From: Dermacentor variabilis
Taxonomy: Eukaryota; Arthropoda; Arachnida; Ixodida; Ixodidae
Length of the DNA stretch: 64,000 bases
Assembly: GCF_050947875.1 (NCBI RefSeq)
Contig: NC_134570.1
Span: 202,877,750-202,941,749, forward strand
Reading direction: 5' to 3'
The stretch's first letter is position 1. Each line of letters begins with the position of its first letter. This document shows positions 47,238 through 59,201 of the stretch, piece by piece. The notes beneath the pieces were generated by a model. The model worked only from the letters and a program-made list of their open reading frames with translations, ran no database searches and was not told the origin of the DNA. Made by a program: the position numbers and the translations under genes.

Positions 47238-48020
47238 CCGAAGCTGACAAGCTCCATCTACGTGAAGTGAACGTAAGACTTAACAAGTATGGTGTCTCAA
47301 CGGTCCGAAGAGCGAGTTCGGTGTTACGGAGTTAGATTTCCTCGGCCATCCCGTCAACGCATTCACCATTCGTCCACTTCCTACCCGCTTCACAGCCATC
47401 CGTGAGTATCCTGAACCGTGTACTACCAGGCAAATTTCCGAATTTCTTTGCCTGGCCAAGTATTACCGCCGTTTCATTCCTCACTGCTCCCATATACTGC
47501 ACCCTCTACGAGACCTTGTCTTGGGACTGAAGACACCGAATACTCCAGGGGCCTGGAATGACATCACTGACCGCGCGTTTAGAGGCTTCAAAGAAGCCAT
47601 TGCTCGCGCGACGCTCCTCGTTCATTCGAAATGCGACACCTCAACATCTGTCATGGTTGACGCATCGGACACTGCTGTCGGTGCAGTGTTGCAACAGTTA
47701 GTTGTTGGTGCTTGGCAGCCCATCGCCTTCTTTTCCAAAAAGTTTGTACCCCCTGAGCGCCGCTACAGCAGGTTCGGGCGAGGGCTGCTTGCTACCTATC
47801 TGGCTGTAAAGTACTTTCAACATTTTCTCGAAGGACGCTCCTTTTATGTCCTTACCGACTATAGAACACTGACTTCCGCCCTTGCGTCCAGCAGGACCTC
47901 CTACGCTCGGCACGAAATCGGATAGCTCGCCCACATTTTTGAATTCACCAGCGACCTTCGTCACGTCAGCGGAAAATCCAATGCCGTTGTCGACGTACTT
48001 CCATCCATGCAACGGACCAC
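47238..48020 (+). pseudogene. Gypsy-D RT thumb and RNase H
   Basis: HLREVNVRLNKYG, then after a frameshift FGVTELDFLGHPVNAFTIRP and KYYRRFIPHCSH (RT end). Then VMVDASDTAVGAVLQQLVVG, RRYSRFGRGLLATYLAVKYF and FYVLTDYRTLT of RNase H in a 134-codon open frame (47521-47925). This is the continuation of the RT cut by LINE-4. Confidence 0.87.
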
Positions 48021-48039
48021 GGTCAACCGGTCACTTGAC

Positions 48040-49060
48040 GGCCATAGCTACCGCCCAAGGCATCGACGCCTACCTCGAGCTGCTTTGCACAAGCGGTACC
48101 TCTCTGGTGTTTGACGATATCTTGCTTCCTCATTGCGACGTGCCTCTCGCTCGTGGTACGTCGACCGGATGTCATCATCCTTACGTGCCTCGCCGGTACT
48201 TTGATGCCCTCCATTCTTTGGCTTATCCTGACATTCGCGCAACCCAGGGACTCGTCACCTCTCGTTATGTTTCGTCCTTTCAACGTAGACTTTCGTCGCT
48301 GGTCACGCCCGTTCCTCAACTTTCAACAGTTTAAAGTGCATCGACACACCGCGACTCCTCTTGGCACATTCCCGACCCCGGACGCCCGCTTTAGTCATCA
48401 CTCATCATATTCTGGATTAAGTGCTGTGGCGTGCCACCATTACGACTGTCCGTGGTCGTCAATTTGACTCAACCTTGTCCGCGAATCAATCTCGCCTACT
48501 TGACATCAATTACATCAATGCTAAATCTTACCACCCGATATCTAATGGACCATCGAACGTGTTCACCGCCAACGGAAGGCTTCACTCGTGGCTTCAACTT
48601 TTCCTTCATTGTGGATCAAGCGCCTTCCTTTTGATATGCGTGGCATCCGCAACGCTCTTCGCAGGGACTCTTCCACCAGCGCCACCGAGCTTACGTTCGG
48701 CATCCCTTTATGAATCCCTGAAGAATACTGCCACGACTCACCCACCGTACCTACTGACGTTTCCGACTTCGTCTACCGTCTATGCAGTGTTCTGCGCACT
48801 GTCACACCCCCCCCCCCAAACAAGGACTTTCCCACGTGTGCACGTCCAGCCTGGCATTGAGAAATGCACGCACATATTTCTGCGCCACGATGCTGTGCGT
48901 CCTCCCTTAAGGCCCCCGTAGAATGGTCCGTTCAACGTACTCAAGCGTGCACCTAAAGCTTTCCATTACTCGTCAACGGCCGGGAAGATATGGTGCGTCG
49001 ACCATTTCAAGCCTGCCTACTTGGACTCTGACGTTTTAGCCACTTCTGCTGTTACATTCC
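48040..49060 (+). pseudogene. Gypsy-D integrase remnant
   Basis: Zinc-binding region YPDIRATQGLVTSRYV near 48225, KVHRHTATPLGTFPTPDARF near 48335, and a C-terminal HIFLRHDAVRPPLRPP near 48870, then VDHFKPAYLDSD near 48995. The catalytic core is poorly preserved across frames. A run of ten C at 48808-48817 may mark slippage. Confidence 0.75.
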
Positions 49061-49181
49061 CTCTCAACCAGGCCAGTCCCACTTACGGCGATGGGATGGC
49101 GATGATGTCCCACTTAACATCATCGCCATCCGTGCTTCTCCATTCGTCCAGCTCACGGCTCCTTCGCTAGAGTGGGGTTCC

Positions 49182-49355
49182 TGTAGCGCACTACAACGTG
49201 CCACAATGGTTCGGTCACAGAGAATGACGACGACACGCCCGCACACTGACGTTGCGCGAAGAGTGGAGTCGGCGGTACTAAGTTGAGCGGGTTCAGCTAA
49301 AGATACCATTTGCGGAACCAGGCACCAGCGTCTGTCTCGGTTTTTTTCACACACA
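49182..49355 (+). repeat. Gypsy-D 3' LTR
   Basis: Starts TGTAGCGCACTACAACGTG and ends TTCACACACA. The G-rich AGAGTGGGGTTCC (49170-49181) just upstream is the polypurine-tract candidate. Divergence from the 5' LTR is visible throughout. Confidence 0.85.
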
Positions 49356-49831
49356 GTGCCTTTGAGTAAACGGCGCACGGGGTCATTCTCCGCCTTGGAG
49401 CTGTTGACACGGCGGCAAAGGGCCACGACGTCTTCTGTATTAGAAGTGTACGATTCACCGGTGTCCTGAGCAAGCTCGGCAAGCTTCCTTTTCGCGATCT
49501 CTGTGCGTACAGTGGAGATGGCAAAAATCTGTCGCAGCTTCTCTTTAAAAGATGTCCAGTCTACAAAGTCACCCTCATGTTTGAGAAACTAAGCCTTCGC
49601 CGCGTTGCTTAGATAAAATGCAACTTGAGTGAGCTTCGCGGAATTCACCTAGAGGTGAAATGCATTCATGCGGTTGTGATTTTGCAACCAGTCCTCAACA
49701 TTGTCGTCGTGGAGACCAGGGAACGTCTGGGAACCCTTCTGAGTGATAGTGATGGTCCAGCAAGGTGTCCCCGCAGAAGCAGACACAGTGGAAGCTGCCC
49801 TGTTAAACTGCTGCTCTTGCGACATGGCCAA
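49356..49831 (-). pseudogene. Gypsy-B gag N-terminal part
   Basis: Methionine codons at 49831 and 49825 start the reading MSQEQQFNRAASTV. Capsid-type sequence follows (NVEDWLQNHNRMNAFHL, a stop, KLTQVAFYLSNAAKA, a stop, DFVDWTSFKEKLRQIF, DTGESYTSNTEDVVALCRRV), ending at the Gypsy-D LTR. Gypsy gags of this type have the W-x-x-F-K and GE-x-x-x-x-Y-x-ED motifs seen here. The continuation lies at 42218. Confidence 0.82.
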
Positions 49832-51195
<1,364 letters not shown>

Positions 51196-51399
51196 TTGTC
51201 ATGAAGCGTTTTGTGCATAAATCACAAACTCACTCACACTTTCGCCATAGTAATTAAGGCTCTTTTTTCTTTCAACTACCGCCTCAAAGATACTGCTCAT
51301 ATGTGTTCGCCCTCTTGGACTCTATTGTTTCTGGAAGTACAAGGCAACACTGAATGTGTCACCACTGAACCAGAATCCTGACAAGGTATGTTTCTGAAC

Positions 51400-51760
51400 T
51401 CTTCACCTAGAACCGTGATTTGTTCATTTATTTGACTAACTTTTGTTTCACCATTTCTCTTGAAAGATTGAAAGAAAGACTTCATGTAAGATGAATAAAT
51501 ACATACCTTACTGCGATGATCAACGCGGTTTGAAATGTACCGAAGTTGCAGTATGAAGTCGTCGTGAAGTGTGGTGGGATGAAAACTTTATCAAATAGAG
51601 AAAGGGGACTGGCGACTTTGCGACGGTGCTTTGGAAAAGTTGGGCCATCAGTACCGTAGCATCTCATTAGCATTGTTAATGACGTATTTTATATTATTGG
51701 TCCAATTTAAGTTATGTATAATATGTACACCCAAATATTTATGTGACATGACTGACATAC
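51400..51760 (-). mobile_element. LINE-5: small decayed LINE RT fragment
   Basis: The minus strand reads SHKYLGVHIIHNLNWTNNIK and INNANEML near 51755-51665, the YLG box after the RT palm of CR1/Jockey-type LINEs. HRRKVASPLSLFDK near 51610 resembles the C-terminal region. Both ends are lost and stops are frequent. Confidence 0.5.
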
Positions 51761-51769
51761 AACAGAACG

Positions 51770-52560
51770 CTATGCGCCCATTATTTTACATTTGTTAACT
51801 GGAAAAGGATCGCGTACAGTTTGCATGAAATCAATAACTAGGCTAGCTCTGCATCATAATAAATAGCTAGAAAAGGCAAATGCACACAGCCGACCGACTC
51901 CACACTTCTCAAGCATGACAAATAAAAAAAAACATTTTTCTCTCCCTTCAACCATCAGATTACGAACCAGAGCAGTGTGTTCCCAAAAAAACGTTTTTAA
52001 GTACACTCGGAGTAAATTTAGCATAGCATTCAGATAATCAACAGTGGACGAGCAAGGGAAGCCTCATAGTGGAAACTTGTCTTCGTCACGGCCCTCACAA
52101 AGACGTTTGCTTGTTGAACCATTGGCTGCAGGCTGAGGCTTCCCATGCTCACCTCCGTTATTAAATTATAATTTTCATCTCCTTTCAACCTCTTTAATTG
52201 GTTTGATTAGACAAACCGAGATGTTTTTTTTATACATGAAACCGTAAATTGCATTTTCCAAGGATCCTTGAACATTAATTTGCTTTATATGTTTATTTAG
52301 TGTTGCGGTTTATTCACACAATATTTGCAAAGGTCCTTGTAAGCATTGTTGTCTCCACAACGTTCCTCCCTTTCCTCGGGTACTCCACTTGTGTCGGAGC
52401 CTTTCCTGCCGCACCTGAACACTACATGTGCCGCAGAAATATCAACAGCAGACAACGCGTGATGTAAAATTTAGCATAACGTTTTTACCCCTACACTTCA
52501 TGCGTCTCGGGAATGTGTTATGAAAGCATGGGACATTGCAGCTCGAGCTTACGTTGCGGA
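51770..52560. other. No recognisable gene
   Basis: Intronic spacer between LINE-5 and LINE-6; nothing recognised. Confidence 0.4.
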
Positions 52561-53733
52561 AAGCACATCAATGGCTTTCGCAAATTTTTTTCTTGTGAGA
52601 CTCAGCTGGTAACTTTCACTAATGACTTACATGTATATCTTGATAGCGGTTTTTTGACTGATTGCATATTTTTGGATTTTTCTAAAGCTTTTGACAAAGT
52701 CAAACATGTACTGCTACTACACAAACTAAGCGCACTCAACATTAACCCGGGAGTACTCAGCTGGATCCAATCGCTCCTTTCTTCTCGTTCCCAATTTGTT
52801 GTAACTAATAACTCCATATCTCACGCGGCTCCAGTTCAATCCGGTGTTCCACAAGGGTCTGTTCTTGGTCCTCTTTTGTTTTTAATATACCTTAACGATT
52901 TACCTGATAACATTTCCTCACAAATTTGTTTATTCGCTGACGACTGCGTTATATATCGAAAAGTGACTAATGCATCTGATATAGCTACCCTTCAATCCGA
53001 TTTAAATAACATATCTAACTGGTGCCTCACTTGGTGCACGGAACTCAACATTAATAAATGCAAATATATGCGGATTTCTCGTTCTAGCACAACTTGCCCT
53101 ACCTACGCCCTTAATGACTGCCCCCTTCAATCCGTTACATGCTACCGTTATCTTGGCATTCATATAACTAGCGATCTTTCTTGGAAGCAGCTTGTACAGC
53201 ATGTAATATCTAAAGCTAACCGCTCCTTAGGATATTTGAAGAGAAATTTTTCGCTTGCGCCAGTTTCATTAAAACGGCTGCTGTACACGACATACGTCCG
53301 CCCCCAATTAGAATATGCCTCATCCGTTTTGGATCCTCATCAGATAACATTAATTAACGAAATTGAATCGGTGCAAAATCGCTCGGTTCGTTTCATCTTT
53401 GCTAACTACCATCGCACTGCTAGTGTTATATTAATGAAGAGTACCCTTCAAATTCCATTATTATCTCTCCGCAGAAAAGAATCACGCATTTCCCTTTTTC
53501 ATAACATCTACTACCACAACGCATCTCTTCGCCCTCTTTGGATCCAACCTGCGCCTTATTATTCGGCTCGTCGTGACTACTTACATAAAGTTAACGTGCC
53601 CCGTCATAACACCGGCGCGTGCTCACAATCATTCCTTCCTAGGACTTCAGTCGACTGGAATAATCTACCTACATCATTAGTAAGCATCAGTGACCCCACT
53701 CGTTTTAAGAATGCACTAATCAACATAAAATAA
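52513..53733 (+). CDS. LINE-6 reverse transcriptase, truncated but uninterrupted (406 codons)
   Basis: The open frame starts at an ATG in flanking sequence (52513), so the first 15-20 residues are not LINE. RT motifs in order: CIFLDFSKAFDKVKHVLLLH, SGVPQGSVLGPLLFLIYLND, and ICLFADDCVIYRK with both catalytic aspartates (about 52940). Then WCTELNINKCKYM, YRYLGIHITSDLSW, SLGYLKRNFS and LEYASSVLDPHQ, ending in SFLPRTSVDWNNLP. The endonuclease and first RT motifs are missing, so it cannot act alone. Absence of stops suggests a recent insertion. Confidence 0.85.
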   Translation: MCYESMGHCSSSLRCGKHINGFRKFFSCETQLVTFTNDLHVYLDSGFLTDCIFLDFSKAFDKVKHVLLLHKLSALNINPGVLSWIQSLLSSRSQFVVTNNSISHAAPVQSGVPQGSVLGPLLFLIYLNDLPDNISSQICLFADDCVIYRKVTNASDIATLQSDLNNISNWCLTWCTELNINKCKYMRISRSSTTCPTYALNDCPLQSVTCYRYLGIHITSDLSWKQLVQHVISKANRSLGYLKRNFSLAPVSLKRLLYTTYVRPQLEYASSVLDPHQITLINEIESVQNRSVRFIFANYHRTASVILMKSTLQIPLLSLRRKESRISLFHNIYYHNASLRPLWIQPAPYYSARRDYLHKVNVPRHNTGACSQSFLPRTSVDWNNLPTSLVSISDPTRFKNALINIK

Positions 53734-53984
53734 TGTATGGTGGCAAATGGCACAATTATGTACTTATTCGTGAACATTGTCTGCTTGCTGAAGTATATTC
53801 TTTCTGTATTTTCATGTTATGTAAGTCTCTGTTATTTGTTATGAATGCATTACTACTTTTTTCATATTGCTTTTGTTCCATGGAAATTCCTTGAACTAAT
53901 CCTGCATTTTTTACTCTTCGAATCTATTCTCGCCCCTCCCCTCTGCAATGTACAATTATGTACCTTGAGGGTATCACAAATAAG

Positions 53985-54015
<31 letters not shown>

Positions 54016-54017
54016 AT
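52565..54017 (+). mobile_element. LINE-6: 5'-truncated CR1/Jockey-type LINE with intact partial RT frame
   Basis: Begins within the RT at GFRKFFSCETQL and runs to a stop at 53731, then 3' untranslated sequence and a (TAAA)n tail. It shares sequence, C-terminal FLPRTS and tail type with LINE-8, so both belong to one family. No target duplication could be fixed. Confidence 0.88.
53977..54017 (+). repeat. (TAAA)n tail of LINE-6
   Basis: A tetranucleotide run directly at the 3' end of LINE-6; LINE-8 ends in the same repeat. Confidence 0.92.
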
Positions 54018-54019
54018 GT

Positions 54020-54895
<876 letters not shown>

Positions 54896-55063
54896 AAGGG
54901 CGCATACCCAGTGCCACTAGGTATGTGCGTCCCAAGAGATCTGCATGCACTTCAGGAGAAGCGAATGCTACGGGCGTCTCTATGATTCGAAAGTTTATTT
55001 ATACCACGTGGCCTGGACTTTTGTTTGGCCTTTGTTCCGTCGGGAATAATAAACGTTATTTAT

Positions 55064-55066
<3 letters not shown>

Positions 55067-55140
<74 letters not shown>
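55067..55140 (+). repeat. (TA)n microsatellite, about 74 bp
   Basis: Pure alternating TA. Such runs can extrude hairpins and often collapse in assemblies. Confidence 0.98.
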
Positions 55141-55141
<1 letters not shown>

Positions 55142-55142
<1 letters not shown>

Positions 55143-55615
55143 ACTACTCTAACAGAAACAAGTTTCAAGAAATTTAGTGACTTGTTCATACTGGTTTCCA
55201 AAAATATACCCGAAGACAACTTTCTCTGCTAGCGTGGCCACGGGTACGCGCACACGCTCGCAAGCTCCTAGCTTCTGCTGTTGTGTTACTACGCCAAGTA
55301 GCGCTGAAGTTTTGCTGGTGCTTTATGGGACTAGGAAAACCAGACATGGAGACCAGGAAGCTACAACTAAGAGCAAGCAAAGGAAATCCTTTTCCCCAGC
55401 AAGGTTTTATTTGTTATGAAATAAACCTTCAACCAATAAATTAGGGTAATCATTTGTGTGCTTTCTTTTACGCTACACAGCTTCCAGTTGCTTACATTTA
55501 TGAACCACATGCAAATGCGCGGTAAAAGAAAAGTGTGCTTTAGATCTGTAGTTCTTGCTACGGTGCAACAGAAAGTTGCCGCCGGGTATAGTCGCAGTGA
55601 CAAGCTGGCATCCTC
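55142..55615. other. No recognisable gene
   Basis: Intronic spacer; nothing recognised. Confidence 0.4.
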
Positions 55616-55622
55616 ACAATAG

Positions 55623-56249
55623 CTAGGCCCATAAACTGTAGCGGGCTTGACAGGTTACATACTGCTTGTCTACACCGGCATTATATGAAAAAAGATGCCC
55701 TAAGGCAGGGCTTTTGTTAAGGTTTTTCGGGAATACTATTCCATCCCTCGGAACTCTGAAAAACAGCGTGTGCCATTGCCTCAGAAACTTTTTTTCAGCA
55801 CTAGTATCTAGTTGGGACGCCAGATATTTCAGTGTATTGTCTCGATTTCCCGGCATTTCAGGTAATGCGTTGCGACGTAGTTGGTGCGGCTCTTCCGCCA
55901 AGCAACGGCGTTGCCACAGCACAAAACGTACGACTGAGAAGACGAACTGACCAAGCGTAGCTTGTTTCCTCGTACTGTATGCGCAAGTTGGAACGCAAAA
56001 AATGCGTTTGGTTATGTCCCAAATACCCTTTGCGGCAACACAGCACAAAAGTGAGTGCTCTGTGGTTTCGCACTTGCTGCAATTTGGGTGCTGGCTGTTG
56101 AGAAATACACCAAATCTGGCCAGAGACTGAGGGGTGGGTGACGCTCCCGCACCTTCGAAATCACCCGAACTCGCAAACCTTATCGGATGGTTAACTTTTT
56201 CGTCATCGATTCGGCTTTTGTTGTCTGGGCTTACTCTCCACTTCGTCAT
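55623..56249 (-). pseudogene. LINE-7 ORF2 C-terminal zinc-binding (zf-RVT-like) domain
   Basis: A 208-codon uninterrupted frame contains HPNCSKCETTEHSLLCC, a C-x2-C-x5-H-x4-C zinc-binding motif of the type found after RT in L1/Tx1-like LINEs. It is followed by VLWQRRCLAEEPHQLRR and SQLDTSAEKKFLRQWH. Its upstream RT part is degraded, so it is a remnant. The clade is an inference. Confidence 0.65.
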
Positions 56250-56362
56250 TTATATTTGCCGGGCTGATTTCTTGGAGAGACATTTCATCAATATAGTTTC
56301 TGTCATCGCTGCGATAATCGTTTTCTTCAAAGCACTAGCAGCTTTATAGATTGCTAAAGGTA

Positions 56363-56574
56363 CACCCATGAGCAAAAGTATACGGTCTAGGGATTGCGTG
56401 ATAAAACCCATTTTCTCCCCTCTCTGTGAATGCAACTTCAAATGAAAGATGGCAGTCCAAAGTTGCATTACGAATTTTGTAATGCACTCGCCAGTTTTCG
56501 TTTATACATGTTAATTACAAAGAAATTCTGTTTTATCGGCGACCCTGTGGTCCGTATACTTTTGTTCACGGGCG
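56363..56574. mobile_element. Short MITE with TA target and 25-bp TIRs
   Basis: 212 bp. Left end CACCCATGAGCAAAAGTATA; the inverted right end reads CGCCCGTGAACAAAAGTATA. The match continues (CGGTC against CGGAC) for about 25 bp with four mismatches. TA flanks both sides (56361-56362 and 56575-56576), as for Tc1/mariner-type elements. It lies inside LINE-7. No coding capacity. Confidence 0.82.
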
Positions 56575-56869
56575 TATCTCCGATTGAGGACCCATGTGTG
56601 TGCCAGCGGTGAAGAGCCCTGTCAAGGTGCTGCGCCAGTAAAATACTAACCACCTACAAGGGTACTCTTTATCCTAGCTTTTGTATTGACTTGGCTGTGA
56701 GTGAATGTGTAAATATGGCTATTTCACTCAGTCCCACACCTCTGCGGCTTGTACATAACTGCAGAAACTTTGTTTCCCCTTCCGGCGGCTGATTCTCCCA
56801 GAAAACGTTGCCGGCGAGCGTAGTTATGGGTTTCGCCACGCCGCGTGAAACATTCCAGAGCACGCTTAA

Positions 56870-57395
56870 GTCTTGTTGATCTCAGCTAAAAAAGGGAAGT
56901 TTATTCACTTGCTATGCGCACTTACACACTAAATGTATGAGCATTCTTAGAGCGACCTGAGCAAGGCGACACCGCACCCGATCGGACCCTCGTACTATTG
57001 GCCTCCAATGAAGAGGAAAGGATGCTCGGCCTTCTATACAAAGCAGCATTTCAAGACGCACAAAGATGTCACGGCTAATTATGCAGTTCTACGATTTCCT
57101 TATCCAGGAACAAGGCATTCATTTATAATTCGGGCAGAAGTCGCGTACGATAACATTTAAAGTGTTGTGCCTTTCTTTTTACTAGCTCCTTTGTTTTGCA
57201 CTGCATTGTCGCTGTGATCACCTAAAAAAATAGCGAGATACAGGCCAATAACTTAGTTGACGGAGAGAAGAATTCTTCGCTATAAAAAAAATGTTGAGTT
57301 GCTATTCTTGATAAATTTCTTCCTGCCAGTTGTGCAGTGTCACGACTCATAATAAACACAACGAATTCTGCTAATTCAAACAAGTAAAATTGCTC
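56870..57395. other. FASN intron next to the 57401 exon
   Basis: No gene seen. This is the first part of the giant intron after its donor site (minus strand). Confidence 0.5.
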
Positions 57396-57400
57396 CTTAC

Positions 57401-57520
57401 CTCTTCCTTTAGTTTCTCGAAGAACTTGTTTTTCAAAGGACAGATTCCATGAACTTGCGATGTTTCTTGCTTCCAGTGTTGGGTAGCGGCGAATTAGATA
57501 TTCTCTCTTCTCCTTAGAAC
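57401..57520 (-). CDS. FASN: Fatty acid synthase exon: short ER linker exon
   Basis: This 120-bp exon has a phase-1 start (GT completing a glycine codon), 39 codons, and one trailing base. It begins GSKEKREYL and ends LRETKGR, matching the segment between the ER nucleotide-binding loop and the GVDLVLNSLA motif of animal FASNs. The acceptor is CCGCTTAG, just above 57520. The donor is GTAAGG, just below 57401. The trailing G joins the GT at the start of the 20611 exon to give the glycine before VDLVL, so the three exons splice in frame. The stretch SSWNLSFE departs from the common SRDTSFE, so this protein is diverged at that point. It lies 1.68 kb downstream of the previous exon and about 36.8 kb upstream of the next. 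The exon is short, but the phase match on both sides makes the call firm. Confidence 0.9.
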
Positions 57521-57795
57521 CTAAGCGGACAGACACAAAACGACTTTTCATTCACTTTTTTATGAAAAAGAAGAAAAGGAATACTGCGGTAGCTGCAGCA
57601 CTCATTAAGTGTTTCCACCTTGGCTGGGAAAATCTGCGCTTCTGCAGCCGAAATGCGACCTTATTAGCGCTGATTACGGTGCAAATAATTAAAAAGCTTC
57701 GCCAGTAGTGTAAGTGTCATTCCTAATAAAGAAGCCTGCTAAGACGCCACAGCTTTAACGAAAATCTGTAATGGTGAACATGACTGTGTTCGGAT

Positions 57796-58701
57796 TACTG
57801 TGTTCTCTACCGTAAAATTACTAATTCTTCCGATTCCCAAGAGCTGCAGGACGACCTTAACCGCGTAACTGAGTGGCGTTCTAATTGGTGCATGCAACTA
57901 AATTTAAGTAAATGCAAGGCCATGCGAATATCTCGCTACACTGCCACGCACACGTACTTTATTAATGGTGCATCAGCGACGTCAGTTACCTGTTACAAGT
58001 ATCTCGGCCTTCACATATCAAATATCCTCTTATGGCACTCGCATATTGACTATGTTAACAATAATGCTAACCGCATGCTTGGTTACTTGCGCCGTAATTT
58101 TAGCTCTGCCCCTTCTTTCCTGAAGCTAACTCTTTACAAAATTTTAGTTCGCTCCAAATTGGAGTATGCTTCAGCCATTTGGGATCCGACTCAGTCTTCA
58201 TTAGTTTCTACTCTAGAATGTATTGAAAACCGCGATGCACTCTTTGTCTTTTCTAATCATTCTCGCTATGCATGTATCCCTTCAATAAAACGAACTTTTA
58301 ACCTACCTGACCTTTCGTCACGCCGCAAATGTTCCCGTCTCTCCCTTTTTCACAAAGTTTTTCCCTTGAACTCCCTTTTGAAAGAAACCCTTCTTGTCCC
58401 TCCGTCTTATATTTCGGTCCGCACTGACCACAGCCTTAAAACTGGGGTGATATTGTGCCGTACAAACCAGTACAGTGACTCATTCATCCCTAGGACAAGC
58501 ACGGACTGGAATCGCCTTCCCGCATCAATTACAGTCATCACCGACTCTATCAACTTCAAGACCACTGTTCAAAAAACCTTTTGTTAATAATTTTTATAAT
58601 ACTTTTTTGTTTGTATTTTTACTGAATTACTTTTGTTTTCGATTCCACTCCTTTCTGTAACGTCTTCGGGCCTTGAAAGTACGTGAAATAAATAAATAAA
58701 T
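57796..58701 (+). mobile_element. LINE-8: 5'-truncated LINE of the LINE-6 family
   Basis: Starts just after the catalytic box (YCVLYRKITNSSD), then MQLNLSKCKAMRISRYTATH, YKYLGLHISNILLWHSHIDY, RMLGYLRRNFSSAP and SFIPRTSTDWNRLP to a stop at 58587. The 231-codon frame is uninterrupted. The 3' end is a short (AAAT)n tail. A near-match GTGTTCGGAT / GTGTCGGAT at 57785-57794 and 58702-58710 may be the target duplication. It lies antisense in a FASN intron. Confidence 0.85.
58686..58701 (+). repeat. (AAAT)n tail of LINE-8
   Basis: Short tetranucleotide tail, same unit as the LINE-6 tail. Confidence 0.85.
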
Positions 58702-59201
58702 AGTGTCGGATAACATCATCAGTGCAGTCCAGCTTGTCAGATCACACACTTATTGCGGCTGCATCTTCGTAAAGCTTATAAAATGCTAGTATAAAACCTG
58801 TGCTTTCCAAAACAAAAGATCACTTACTAGACTATATGAAACACCAAGCTTTCCTACACACATATTCTGTTCAGAAAATGTTATGCTGTAATCGAGCAAG
58901 TGCTCTCTGCTATAATTGCAGCAAGTATGGTCGACAACGCGCCACACTTTCAACGCTGCTACGTCAATGCGAGACCATTGTAAATGTAGAAAATACCACT
59001 AAGAATATTCATACCTTTCTGAACATAAACTTGGCAGATTACAGCATGAGTACTTTAGAAGGCCTAATGCTATTGCATCCCCTTCTAGCTGCGCCTGAAC
59101 ACATGTACGTCGCTAAACATTTTTCGCCTGTGCAGCATCCACGCCTTCCAAAATACTTGCCGACCTGCACATACGTTCTGGTAAAAAACCCTCTCACATA
59201 C

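Larger units (their letters stand above)
42219..49355 (+). mobile_element. Gypsy-D: CsRn1-like Gypsy element inserted in Gypsy-B and itself split by LINE-4
   Basis: Plus-strand element with short LTRs (42219-42406 and 49182-49355) starting TGTAGCGCA. A primer site resembling tRNA-Trp follows the left LTR, and a G-rich tract AGAGTGGGGTT precedes the right LTR. Without LINE-4 it is about 4.26 kb. Both flanks are Gypsy-B gag on the other strand. Flanking GTGA (42215-42218) and GTGC (49356-49359) may be a mutated 4-bp duplication. The clade is assigned from the RT sequence, the cysteine motif in gag (CWHHRPYG) and the primer site. Confidence 0.88.
24785..49831 (-). mobile_element. Gypsy-B: one old Gypsy element split into seven pieces by nested insertions
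   Basis: Minus-strand pieces in order: gag N-terminus 49831-49356, gag C-terminus 42218-41447, protease 36904-36486, linker 30547-30255, RT 28285-27610, RNase H 26885-26304, integrase 26043-24785. No domain is duplicated and the lengths add to about 4.5 kb, the size of one Gypsy internal region. The gaps are filled by Gypsy-D, LINE-3, Gypsy-C, LINE-2, an unidentified GC-rich piece and a SINE. Direct repeats at several junctions and restored reading frames support insertion into a single element. LTRs were not identified. Many stops and frameshifts are present. Confidence 0.85.
55623..56863 (-). mobile_element. LINE-7: C-terminal end of an L1/Tx1-type LINE, split by a MITE
   Basis: From the right the minus strand reads RRGVGLSEIAIFTHSLTAKS (near 56760), a post-RT block, then LAQHLDRALHRWHTHGSSIG, then the MITE (56574-56363), then LAIYKAASALKK and a 208-codon frame. 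The order fits the C-terminal half of L1/Tx1-type ORF2. RT itself is not seen. Confidence 0.68.
57521..59201 (-). other. FASN intron (1.68 kb) containing LINE-8
   Basis: The intron runs from the GTATGTGAG donor to the CTTAG acceptor on the minus strand. About half of it is a 5'-truncated LINE in the opposite orientation (57796-58701). The rest (57521-57790 and 58702-59201) shows nothing I recognise. Confidence 0.8.
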
